Origin: DAIDKA01 sp036489445
Lineage (GTDB): Bacteria; Pseudomonadota; Gammaproteobacteria; Steroidobacterales; Steroidobacteraceae
Direction of reading: 5' to 3'
DNA: 64,000 nucleotides
Assembly: GCA_036489445.1 (NCBI GenBank)
Contig: DASXFV010000017.1
Span: 17,906-81,905, forward strand
The position numbers were made by a program, and so were the translations under genes. A model generated the notes under the pieces. The model was given only the letters and a program-made list of their open reading frames with translations, was not told the origin of the DNA and searched no databases. This document shows positions 52,584 to 59,009 of the stretch, in pieces (position 1 is the first letter of the stretch; each line of letters starts with the position of its first letter).

Positions 52584-53135
52584 TCACTGACGGGGCGCGC
52601 ACGCGCGGACGAAGCCCTCGTAGTACTGGCTGCTCCAGTTCGAGTAGCCGTAGCTGATGTAGACGAACCACGCGTAGTCCGCCGGGGACGGCGCGTACGG
52701 CGTAGCCGTCCATTCCCAGCCCGACTTCGGAGAATCGAAGAACCGCGTGTCCAAAGCTGGCTCGATCCGGCTGTAGTCGCAGATCGAGAGACGCTCCATC
52801 ACGGTGGGCGCGCGGAACTTGACGGGTGCCGCGGTGGTAAATTCAGTCGCAGTCTGCAGCGCAGCCTTCCATGAGGCGCCCTTCATCGACAGCAGCCCGC
52901 GCGACCACAGAAGATCTGTGCGTTCGTCCAGCACCAGCGCCCATTCCGGCGCGGACTCCGGCAGCAGCGCGCCGGCCGCGGACACTTTCACGAGCCCGCG
53001 GCTGCGCGGCGCGGTGTCCGCGATATGGGGCAGTCCGTCATCCAGGATCGCAGCCATGCGAATGAGTTCTTGCAGGGACGCGTCGCGGGCTCGCTCGGCG
53101 AGCAGAAAGCGGATATCGCTCAGGAGTGTGCTCAT
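52584..53135 (-). CDS. DGR target protein 2 (DUF1566/C-type-lectin-like)
   Basis: 183 residues. N-terminal 60 residues (LLSDIRFLLAERARDASLQE and on) are unique to this target; the rest matches targets 1 and 3: EWALVLDERTDLLWSRGLLS, APTVMERLSICDY, DSPKSGWEWTATPY. The protein ends exactly at the VR (residues 148-183), the last codon being CAG before TGA. The N-terminal part may anchor or oligomerise it. No signal peptide. Confidence 0.9.
   Translation of the reverse strand: MSTLLSDIRFLLAERARDASLQELIRMAAILDDGLPHIADTAPRSRGLVKVSAAGALLPESAPEWALVLDERTDLLWSRGLLSMKGASWKAALQTATEFTTAAPVKFRAPTVMERLSICDYSRIEPALDTRFFDSPKSGWEWTATPYAPSPADYAWFVYISYGYSNWSSQYYEGFVRACAPRQ
52587..52694 (-). repeat. DGR variable repeat VR2
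   Basis: 108 bp, gap-free alignment to the TR. Ten core substitutions, all at template adenines. Codes for FVYISYGYSNWSSQYY. The stop codon follows the last VR base. Confidence 0.95.
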
Positions 53136-53142
53136 GGGTACC

Positions 53143-53379
53143 TCAGTCGGCCTGCCGACGCAGGAAGGGTGGGATGGAGTCGGAGGGCGCGCCGCGCACC
53201 AGGTAGGCCACGGGCTTGCCCTGCACCGATTCGATGCGGGCATAGACCTCGCGCTCCGGCGTCGACAGGTGCTGGCACAGGCTCGCGATTTGCTCGACGG
53301 TGAAGGACGGCAGCAGCCGCACACCGTGGGTGAGCTGATCGAGCGCTGGTTCGATCTCCTGTGCGATGCAGGCGTTCAT
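53143..53379 (-). CDS. hypothetical phage protein between DGR targets
   Basis: 78 residues from ATG 53379, overlapping the target-3 stop (ATGA) and 7 bases before target 2. Mostly helical with LPSFTVEQIASLCQHLSTPE. No family recognised; could be a chaperone or partner of the targets. Confidence 0.65.
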   Translation of the reverse strand: MNACIAQEIEPALDQLTHGVRLLPSFTVEQIASLCQHLSTPEREVYARIESVQGKPVAYLVRGAPSDSIPPFLRRQAD

Positions 53380-53828
53380 GCCGCCTCCGGCGCCGAAATG
53401 CCAAGAGACTGACGGGGCGCGCACGCGCGGACGAAGCCCTCGCAGTACTGGAGGTGCCAGTGCGAGCTGCCGTTGTAGATGTAGACGAACCACGCGCTGA
53501 CCGCCGGGGACGGCGCATACGGCGTAGCCGTCCACTCCCAGCCCGACGATGGAGAGTCGAAGAACTCGGTGTCCATGGCTGGTCCGAAGCGGCTGTAATC
53601 GAAGAGGCCGACGCGCTCCGGGTAGGTGGGGGCGCGGAAGCCCTTCAGATCACCGGCAGTGAACTTGGCAGCCGTGGTGACAGCGGCCTTCCAGCGCTTC
53701 TCCTCCTGCAGGACGAACCCCCGCGACCAGACCAGGTCTGAAGTGCGGTCGAGGACCACGACCCATTCGGTGGCATCGCGGGGGAACAGCAGGCCGGTCT
53801 CGCCGACCTTGACGAAACGATTCTTCAT
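53376..53828 (-). CDS. DGR target protein 3 (DUF1566/C-type-lectin-like)
   Basis: 150 residues. Same layout as target 1: RFVKVGETGLLFPRDATEWV, DLVWSRGFVLQEEKRWKAAV, GFRAPTYPERVG, DSPSSGWEWTATPY, VR at residues 105-140 and a short tail QSLGISAPEAA. Targets 1 and 3 share the tail QSLGISA, so they are recent duplicates. No signal peptide. Confidence 0.9.
   Translation of the reverse strand: MKNRFVKVGETGLLFPRDATEWVVVLDRTSDLVWSRGFVLQEEKRWKAAVTTAAKFTAGDLKGFRAPTYPERVGLFDYSRFGPAMDTEFFDSPSSGWEWTATPYAPSPAVSAWFVYIYNGSSHWHLQYCEGFVRACAPRQSLGISAPEAA
53409..53516 (-). repeat. DGR variable repeat VR3
   Basis: 108 bp, gap-free alignment to the TR. Thirteen core substitutions, all at template adenines. Codes for FVYIYNGSSHWHLQYC. 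Confidence 0.95.
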
Positions 53829-53911
53829 GCTGACTCCTGAGATTGACGTGGGCGGTCCTGTTCCTTCAGGGCCGCGATGCGCTGGTGCATCGTCAGGAGG
53901 GTGCGGCTCAT
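53825..53911 (-). CDS. possible 28-residue micro-ORF
   Basis: ATG 53911 overlaps the stop of the gene before it and its TGA overlaps the ATG of target 3 (ATGA at both ends). The peptide starts MSRTLLTMHQRIAALKEQ and is basic and helical. The double coupling argues that it is translated, perhaps to carry ribosomes into target 3. Confidence 0.5.
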   Translation of the reverse strand: MSRTLLTMHQRIAALKEQDRPRQSQESA

Positions 53912-54240
53912 GCCGCCACCTCTACCCGTGCAGCGTGATGGAACCGAACCTTCTCACGCCACTTGCGGGCCCAGTCAGAATCCTGGGCAGGGACAGCATC
54001 GAGCATGCGCATGGGGCAGTCCCAGGCGTATGGACCGACAGACTCACCCATTGCCTTGTAGCCCCAAGTGCCGACGCGATCGAGCTTGAACAGCACGATC
54101 CCGCGCTCACCAGCGGGGCTCTCTTTCACGGTCCACAGGTGATTGCCGACCAGTTCATGGTCTATCGTCCTCCCGTAGTCCTCGCTCAGGAGCTGCGCGA
54201 CGAGCGTCTCCTGGCTCTTCCACCCGAACGACCAACCCAT
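53908..54240 (-). CDS. conserved phage protein, first gene of leftward operon
   Basis: 110 residues. Begins MGWSFGWKSQETLVAQLLSE and contains GNHLWTVKE, LDRVGTWGYKAMGESVGPYA and a WREKV near the end, a pattern shared by small phage proteins (DUF6927-like, from memory). A strong AGGAGG site precedes the ATG. Function unknown. Confidence 0.7.
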   Translation of the reverse strand: MGWSFGWKSQETLVAQLLSEDYGRTIDHELVGNHLWTVKESPAGERGIVLFKLDRVGTWGYKAMGESVGPYAWDCPMRMLDAVPAQDSDWARKWREKVRFHHAARVEVAA

Positions 54241-54272
54241 ACCACACCTCCTGATTTACGGCCGTCAAGTGC

Positions 54273-54321
54273 ATTAAACACTGCAGGCACAGGGGTGTCA
54301 AGTGTCTTTGACAATAGTCAA
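54273..54321 (-). promoter_or_regulatory. leftward early promoter with repressor operators
   Basis: On the minus strand: -35 TTGACA (54301-54296), 17-base spacer, -10 TTTAAT (54278-54273), 33 bases before the first early gene. Inverted repeats flank the -35: TTGAC-AATA-GTCAA at 54308-54321 and TGTCAA-N6-TTGACA at 54296-54313. The same TTGAC/GTCAA half-sites lie between repressor and cro. The promoter would drive the DGR, methyltransferase and integrase genes under repressor control. Confidence 0.7.
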
Positions 54322-54334
54322 TCGAGCTGTGGGC

Positions 54335-54571
54335 CTAGTGCGTCACCATGTCCGAGAGGACATCAACGAGCGCTGCAAGCATCCCGCGGGTGAATGTGGG
54401 ATTTCGCCGAGCTTCACCCGCGGTGTTGGCGATATATTCGCGACGCCGGTACATCGCAACGAAAGCAACTCCGATCAATTCTCCGGTTTTTGCCTGTGTG
54501 AGCAACTGCTCTAGGGCCTGGACCGTATCAGCTGAGAGTTGATCTGGGACTAGATGAAAAGGGGGCTTCAT
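54335..54571 (-). CDS. small conserved phage protein
   Basis: 78 residues: LSADTVQALEQLLTQAKTGE, IGVAFVAMYRRREYIANTAG, EARRNPTFTRGMLAALVDVL. A recognisable small family from phages of Betaproteobacteria and Gammaproteobacteria, without known function. ATG overlaps the repressor stop (ATGA), so it is co-transcribed with the repressor. Confidence 0.72.
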   Translation of the reverse strand: MKPPFHLVPDQLSADTVQALEQLLTQAKTGELIGVAFVAMYRRREYIANTAGEARRNPTFTRGMLAALVDVLSDMVTH

Positions 54572-55068
54572 CGACGGATGCGGCGCGCCTTGGGGATAAC
54601 TTTTGGTTCGCGTGATTCGTCCACTTGCCGCACGAGGGGGGGAGAGGCACCTTCACCAGGAAGCTTGTTGAGCGCCTGCTGTGTTTTCTCCAGAAGCGAA
54701 CGGTTGGCGAGAACCTCGATGAGTTCGCGGATACGCCCCCTCACCTCCGGAGGCAGGGTCCCATACACACGGATCAGGTCTAGGTGATGCGGCGGGATCT
54801 CTGGATCCGCGCCGAGCCCATGGACGCTTTCGTTGATGCCGAACTGCAGCATCTTTAGGATTCGCTGCTGCTCGATCCCGAGTTGTTTCGCCAGGGCCTG
54901 GGCATGATCGAGCTTCATCGTGTCGACCTTGCCTTTTTCCCAGTTGTGAATGGTGGCGCCGGTCACCCCGATAAGGCTGCCAAGTTTGCGCAGGCTCAAG
55001 CGCCGTTCTTCCCGTGTTTCCCGGATAAGTCGGCCGAGATCCTCAAATGTTTCGTAGTCAGTTGCCAT
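54568..55068 (-). CDS. phage repressor-like XRE-family regulator
   Basis: 166 residues from ATG 55068 (ATG 55074 also in frame). HTH_XRE at about 10-65: GRLIRETREERRLSLRKLGS, LIGVTGATIHNWEKGKVDTM. The C-terminal part is helical and basic and lacks the S24 peptidase of CI/LexA, so RecA-driven self-cleavage is not expected. Divergent from cro with operator-like repeats between them. Confidence 0.82.
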   Translation of the reverse strand: MATDYETFEDLGRLIRETREERRLSLRKLGSLIGVTGATIHNWEKGKVDTMKLDHAQALAKQLGIEQQRILKMLQFGINESVHGLGADPEIPPHHLDLIRVYGTLPPEVRGRIRELIEVLANRSLLEKTQQALNKLPGEGASPPLVRQVDESREPKVIPKARRIRR

Positions 55069-55081
55069 AGGCATCAATTCT

Positions 55082-55119
55082 ACTTGACTATACGTTAAGT
55101 ACGTTTGACTGATGTCAAA
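55082..55119. promoter_or_regulatory. repressor/cro operator region
   Basis: ACTTGAC-TATAC-GTTAAGT (55082-55100, one mismatch) and the perfect TTTGAC-TGAT-GTCAAA (55104-55119). For cro, -35 TTGACT (55105-55110), 17-base spacer and -10 TATGCT (55128-55133) are possible, which would put the transcript start at about the GTG. For the repressor, a -10 TATAGT lies on the minus strand at 55092-55087. Confidence 0.65.
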
Positions 55120-55140
55120 TGCACTTGTATGCTCGGGTCC

Positions 55141-55344
55141 GTGACCTACGACGATGTCATCTGCCATTTCGGTTCTCCCTCCAAGGCAGCGGCGGCGCTC
55201 TCCGTCACGCGCGCCACGGTTTGGAACTGGAAAAAAGGTATCAGTTGGGAGCGGCAGTGCCAGATCGAAATCACCACAGTTGGCCGGCTGAAGGCTGACC
55301 GAACTCACCCCGAAGCACCCAGCATCGCCGGGGAGGCAGCCTGA
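55141..55344 (+). CDS. Cro-like DNA-binding protein
   Basis: 67 residues from GTG 55141; ATG 55129 is the alternative. Pattern TYDDVICHFGSPSKAAAALS, then VTRATVWNWKKG as helix-turn-helix, typical of small Cro/YdaS-like proteins. No ribosome-binding site precedes the GTG, consistent with a leaderless transcript from the promoter overlapping the operators. Confidence 0.75.
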   Translation: MTYDDVICHFGSPSKAAAALSVTRATVWNWKKGISWERQCQIEITTVGRLKADRTHPEAPSIAGEAA

Positions 55345-55347
55345 TCC

Positions 55348-55593
55348 ATGAGCGTGGAACTCAAGGACTTCCGCGGCAAGATCACCACCGAAATCGATGT
55401 GGTGCTTGAGGCGAAGTCTCGAGCAACTGGCAGGGATCGGGCGGAAATCGCTCGAGACGTACTGCAGGCCTGGGCGCTTCGTGAACTTCATGAGGCCAGA
55501 TTGACAGCGGCGCTTGCCGCGGCCCAGGGAGTGCCGGGGACGGATCAGGGAATCTCAGGGAGTGGCGCGGCGCACCGTGGAGCGCGGCGGTGA
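55348..55593 (+). CDS. small phage protein, ribbon-helix-helix-like
   Basis: 81 residues three bases after cro. LKDFRGKITTEIDVVLEAKS, then RDRAEIARDVLQAWALRELH, resembles a ribbon-helix-helix or regulatory phage protein. The C-terminal tail is Gly/Ala-rich. No certain family. Confidence 0.6.
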   Translation: MSVELKDFRGKITTEIDVVLEAKSRATGRDRAEIARDVLQAWALRELHEARLTAALAAAQGVPGTDQGISGSGAAHRGARR

Positions 55594-55595
55594 GT

Positions 55596-56042
55596 TCAAC
55601 ATTTAAGCCATGCGAGAAAGGCAATCCCGGCGAGGCCGATCGCGCAGAGGCCTACAGGTGCCAGCTGGCTCCCATAGTCCTCGCGGCTGATCAGGTCACG
55701 AAGTCCGATGAGGATGAGTACCAGAGAAATCACGAACACCGTGATCTGCAGAAAGTTCTTCTTCACGCGGTAGATACCTTCTGCGCTGATGGGCGCCTTG
55801 AAGCGCTGGGACGCGCGAACTGCTTTGATCGAGCGCTCCATGGCCGCTCCGATTCGGAATACCAGCGCGATCGACCCAATGAGCAGCAGGAAGAGGGTGC
55901 CTCCCCAGACGCATGCGAAGAGGAAATCGGTTTGTGGATTAGGACCCTGACCGCTGCGTGTGACGGCGACGATGGTGAGTACGGCTACGGTGCCCACAAG
56001 CAGCCACACCAACCACTTGGCGCGCTTGTGAAAGGGACGCAT
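55596..56042 (-). CDS. membrane protein, possible lysogenic conversion gene
   Basis: 148 residues from ATG 56042 with GTG 56045 in frame. Four hydrophobic helices (about 10-28, 41-62, 95-115, 122-145). Runs against the surrounding rightward genes, with the lipoprotein gene at 56058 on the same strand: a two-gene moron-like unit. Function unknown; superinfection exclusion is a guess. Confidence 0.65.
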   Translation of the reverse strand: MRPFHKRAKWLVWLLVGTVAVLTIVAVTRSGQGPNPQTDFLFACVWGGTLFLLLIGSIALVFRIGAAMERSIKAVRASQRFKAPISAEGIYRVKKNFLQITVFVISLVLILIGLRDLISREDYGSQLAPVGLCAIGLAGIAFLAWLKC

Positions 56043-56057
56043 CACGGATCCAGGACC

Positions 56058-56351
56058 TCAATAGTCCTTGGCTACCGCGTAACCCTTGATGGCCATGCAC
56101 TTCTGAAATTCCTGGCGCTGGATATTGCGGTCCATGCTGAACGCCAGAGGCGTTCCGACAATGGTGAGTCCCAGCAGAAAGCCGGTAGCGGCTACGCCGG
56201 GGCCACTATCAGCAACGCGCGCCTGGTCCTTGCACACGAGCGTATCCAGCTGTTGCTGATCGGCAGTCTTACCACCCTGCGGCTGTACTCGACCCAGGGT
56301 GAACGCACACCCAGACGTCAGGATCGCCACGACGATGATCGCGTACCTCAT
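56058..56351 (-). CDS. small lipoprotein
   Basis: 97 residues from ATG 56351. Signal MRYAIIVVAILTSGC with lipobox LTSGC. The mature part has a glycine-rich hydrophobic stretch (GPGVAATGFLLGLTIVGTP) and two cysteines. Pairs with the membrane gene 15 bases downstream. Unknown function; surface or periplasmic exclusion is possible. Confidence 0.65.
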   Translation of the reverse strand: MRYAIIVVAILTSGCAFTLGRVQPQGGKTADQQQLDTLVCKDQARVADSGPGVAATGFLLGLTIVGTPLAFSMDRNIQRQEFQKCMAIKGYAVAKDY

Positions 56352-56425
56352 GCCTGCAAGGGTATCCGGGCGTACCGCCACCGCTCGGTGATCTGCGTCA
56401 CATCAACTGCGCGTGAGCTGGCGGC

Positions 56426-56572
56426 ATGAGCACACGTCGTCTGCCACCGCCGCCCACCCGCGCGGAACTTTGGTTTGCCATATTCCTCGGCTGGTTTGCC
56501 GGATTCGTGCATCGCGAGATGGTCGAGATCCTGATCGGCGCTGCTCGGGCGCTCATGAGGGCGTTGCGATGA
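56426..56572 (+). CDS. small membrane-associated phage peptide
   Basis: 48 residues: MSTRRLPPPPTRAELWFAIF then LGWFAGFVHREMVEILIGAA. One hydrophobic helix. Its TGA overlaps the replication gene's ATG (ATGA), supporting translation. No named family. Confidence 0.55.
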   Translation: MSTRRLPPPPTRAELWFAIFLGWFAGFVHREMVEILIGAARALMRALR

Positions 56573-57555
56573 GCGTCAAGATCACGTGGGCGGCCTGGCA
56601 GGTGCCGCTACCGCACGCCGAGAAGCTGGTGCTCCTGTCACTGGCCGACAACGCAGATGAGCAGGGTCTGTGCTGGCCATCGTCAAACACGGTTGCAATC
56701 CGTTGTGGCATGCATGAGCGGACGGTCCGCGACATCATCGGAAGGCTCGCAGAAGCCGGTCACGTCGACATCAGGGCGCGTCCCGGTCGCAGCAGCTACT
56801 ACGTGGTAACCCCGGGCGCACGACCCGGGGTAGGGTCATCGGAAGGCCAGCCACCAAATTCCATCGCTCCCGCTGCAGCGGCAGAGGCTTCCGCGCCGGG
56901 CCATTCTTCGCAAAGTGCAACCCCGGGTGCAGGACCCGGGGTACCCCGGGTCGACGACCACCCCGGGTCGTCCGCCACCCCGGGCCCAGCACCCGAGGCC
57001 CCGGGCGCAGGACCCGGACACCCCGGGCGCAGGACCCGGACACCCCGGGTCGACGACCCGACAGAATCAGTCAGGGAATCTTCCACTGAATCTGTCATCC
57101 ACAGTCAGTCATCGCGCGCGAGGCGCGCTACGACGACGACCGCAACACGTTTGCCCGCCGACTTCGTGCTGAGCCCGGCACGACGCACCGTGGCAGTGGC
57201 TGAGCGGCTCGACGCGGAGCGTACGTTCGCAAAATTCTGCGATCACTGGCGATCGACCAGCGGCTCGAAAGCCCGCAAGTGCGACTGGGACGCAGCGTGG
57301 CGCAACTGGTGCCGCACCGAGGCGGACAGGGTAATTGGCGCCGGCGTGAAACCGCTGCCGGCCGATAAGACGGCGCAGCCCGAGCGCGAGGCGCTCGAGA
57401 AGCTGATGGCACGCCGTGAGGCGATAGGGCTCTCGGGCTTTCGGGATCCGGTGCCTGGGGAGAGCGCTGAGGCTTACCGTCAGGCGCAGAACCGTGCCTG
57501 GGATGCCAAGCAGCCACGAGCCCTGGCGCGCTTCGGCGGGGAGGCGCAGCCGTGA
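56569..57555 (+). CDS. phage replication initiator (lambda O-like organisation)
   Basis: 328 residues. N-terminal winged helix (about 10-85): ITWAAWQVPLPHAEKLVLLS, MHERTVRDIIGRLAEAGHVD. A Pro/Gly/Asp-rich linker (about 85-165) coincides with GC-rich DNA repeats, then a C-terminal domain with TFAKFCDHWRSTSGSKARKC and DWDAAWRNWCR typical of phage replication proteins. An origin inside the initiator gene parallels lambda O. GTGA overlap with the next gene. Confidence 0.82.
   Translation: MSVKITWAAWQVPLPHAEKLVLLSLADNADEQGLCWPSSNTVAIRCGMHERTVRDIIGRLAEAGHVDIRARPGRSSYYVVTPGARPGVGSSEGQPPNSIAPAAAAEASAPGHSSQSATPGAGPGVPRVDDHPGSSATPGPAPEAPGAGPGHPGRRTRTPRVDDPTESVRESSTESVIHSQSSRARRATTTTATRLPADFVLSPARRTVAVAERLDAERTFAKFCDHWRSTSGSKARKCDWDAAWRNWCRTEADRVIGAGVKPLPADKTAQPEREALEKLMARREAIGLSGFRDPVPGESAEAYRQAQNRAWDAKQPRALARFGGEAQP
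56810..57049 (+). repeat. iteron-like CCCCGGG repeats (candidate phage origin)
   Basis: CCCCGGG starts at 56810, 56921, 56944, 56961, 56978, 56999, 57021 and 57043. Several are paired as CCCCGGG-N7-CCCGGGG palindromes (56810-56830, 56921-56941). Most later units sit 17-23 bp apart, in more than one reading frame, so conservation is at DNA level and not protein level. Confidence 0.7.
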
Positions 57556-57824
57556 AGTGCACGACCATCCTCGTCGAGGATCTCCCGGCGATCGTGTGCG
57601 GGACGCTGCGGCGAGTCTCCAGCGACTGCTGCGTGGCCGGATGCACCCATCGGGCAACGAGGTTGTGCGACTGGCGGATCGGCCAGGGGAAGGGCACGTG
57701 CGATGCGCTGATGTGCGAGGAGCACACGCATTGCCCTTCCCCAGGGAAAGACCTATGTCCGGCGCACGCCACCGATTGGAGCAAGCGCCAACGGCCGGCG
57801 GTTTCTGCCGAGAAGCACCCGTGA
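57552..57824 (+). CDS. small Cys/His-rich phage protein
   Basis: 90 residues from GTG 57552. Many cysteines: DCCVAGC, RLCDWRIGQGKGTC, LMCEEHTHC, LCPAH. Probably binds two zinc ions. Common next to phage replication genes; function unknown. Overlaps both neighbours by GTGA. Confidence 0.7.
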   Translation: MKCTTILVEDLPAIVCGTLRRVSSDCCVAGCTHRATRLCDWRIGQGKGTCDALMCEEHTHCPSPGKDLCPAHATDWSKRQRPAVSAEKHP

Positions 57825-58018
57825 CGTATTTCGAGTACCAGGCGCGCCAGCATCAAACAACACCAGAGGGTTTTGGCAGCTGGGATCTGCTCGACTGGGA
57901 ACCGCCGTCGCCGGCCATCGAGGTCCTCGAGGAGCACTTCGACACCCTGGGTGATCTGCGCCGCCACGTGGCGAGCATCACGGGTAGCTACCCGATGCTC
58001 AGGCCGGCGACGAAGTAG
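57821..58018 (+). CDS. small phage protein
   Basis: 65 residues from GTG 57821, overlapping the previous stop. TYFEYQARQHQTTPEGFGSW then EVLEEHFDTLGDLRRHVASI. The extension upstream is another frame of the neighbour. No family recognised. Confidence 0.6.
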   Translation: MTYFEYQARQHQTTPEGFGSWDLLDWEPPSPAIEVLEEHFDTLGDLRRHVASITGSYPMLRPATK

Positions 58019-58060
58019 GTGCACACGATGCGTCAACGCATTGAGCGCACGGGGGGGGCA

Positions 58061-58345
58061 ATGCCGAGGAAGGCTGAGTACCGGCGCCTTGCGGCACGGT
58101 CGACCTTTCGCTCTTATCGGTGCCGTTGTTCGCGCTGTGAACAGCGAGCGACCTTCCGGCGTCATCCGGATCACATGCGCCGGCTCCCACGCTGTCCGTG
58201 TGGATGCGGACTGTGGCGCGTGGACTGGTACCGCACGACTCACGAGGAGCACCGGCGCGTGCTGTGTACGTGTGGTGGCTGGCACTTCCCGCATCGGGCT
58301 GGATCCTGTAACCAGCGCAGCAGCCGGTATGGGGAGGCGGCATGA
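58061..58345 (+). CDS. phage zinc-ribbon protein
   Basis: 94 residues from ATG 58061, preceded by a GGGGGGGG tract as ribosome-binding site; GTG 58019 and ATG 58028 are in frame. Cysteine clusters YRCRCSRC, CPCGCG and CTCGGWHFPH suggest two zinc ribbons. Likely nucleic-acid binding. Confidence 0.68.
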   Translation: MPRKAEYRRLAARSTFRSYRCRCSRCEQRATFRRHPDHMRRLPRCPCGCGLWRVDWYRTTHEEHRRVLCTCGGWHFPHRAGSCNQRSSRYGEAA

Positions 58346-58752
58346 CCCTGCGGCTCAGCAGCGTGGATGCGCTGCCGCTACCCCTGCGCGAACAGGCGAT
58401 GGCTCAACTGCGCGGCGCGCGCCAAGCATTGATTTGCGAATCGCGCGCGAAGTACGGGAATCAGGCGTACGTCGACATCGAGGGGACCCGCTTCGACTCG
58501 AAGCTTGAGTGGCGCTGCTGCGAGTGGTTGAAGGCGAGGGCGCTGAACGGGGAGATATTGTGGTTCACCCGCCAGGTGCCGTTCACCCTGGAGGGCGGCG
58601 TCGTGTATCGCGCCGATTTTCTCGCAGCACTCGCCGCCGGTGGCGTCGAGGTGATCGATGCTAAGGGCCATGATACCCGGGCCGCGAAGAACAAGCGCAA
58701 GCAGGTGCGCGCCCGCTACGGGGTGACCGTGCAGCTTTGGCCGCAGCGATGA
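58342..58752 (+). CDS. DUF1064 family protein (nuclease-like)
   Basis: 136 residues. KYGNQAYVDIEGTRFDSKLE, LNGEILWFTRQVPFTL, YRADFLAALAAGGVEVIDAK and a closing KRKQVRARYG. The E...D...(E/D)xK pattern fits the PD-(D/E)XK fold of DUF1064, frequent in phage replication/recombination regions and thought to be endonuclease-like. Overlaps the previous stop. Confidence 0.85.
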   Translation: MTLRLSSVDALPLPLREQAMAQLRGARQALICESRAKYGNQAYVDIEGTRFDSKLEWRCCEWLKARALNGEILWFTRQVPFTLEGGVVYRADFLAALAAGGVEVIDAKGHDTRAAKNKRKQVRARYGVTVQLWPQR

Positions 58753-59009
58753 GCGACACCGCAATAAAGATCCCGGTGCGCAGCAAGAAGCTGGACGATG
58801 ATGAGCTGCGCGCGCTAGTGGATGAGCTGCGGCGGCGCCACTCCTTGATGAAAGAGCTCTCACGCCTGAGCATGAAAATACTCGCCGTTAAATACGGACT
58901 ACACCTAGATTCGGTCCGCCGAATAGATTGGAAGGTACACTCTTTCCACCGCAGCGACCCGGTGATGCCGGCTTATATGTCGGGCGCCGCCACGCAGGAG
59001 CAGTCATGA
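58749..59009 (+). CDS. hypothetical phage protein, helix-turn-helix-like
   Basis: 86 residues from ATG 58749 (ATGA overlap). LVDELRRRHSLMKELSRLSM followed by KILAVKYGLHLDSVRRID, suggestive of a helix-turn-helix that recognises DNA. May be a late regulator. Confidence 0.62.
   Translation: MSDTAIKIPVRSKKLDDDELRALVDELRRRHSLMKELSRLSMKILAVKYGLHLDSVRRIDWKVHSFHRSDPVMPAYMSGAATQEQS

Noticed and set aside
56810..57049. CRISPR-like array
   Set aside because: Units are 7-21 bp, spacers are too short and irregular, and they lie inside a coding gene; iterons fit better. No cas genes are present.
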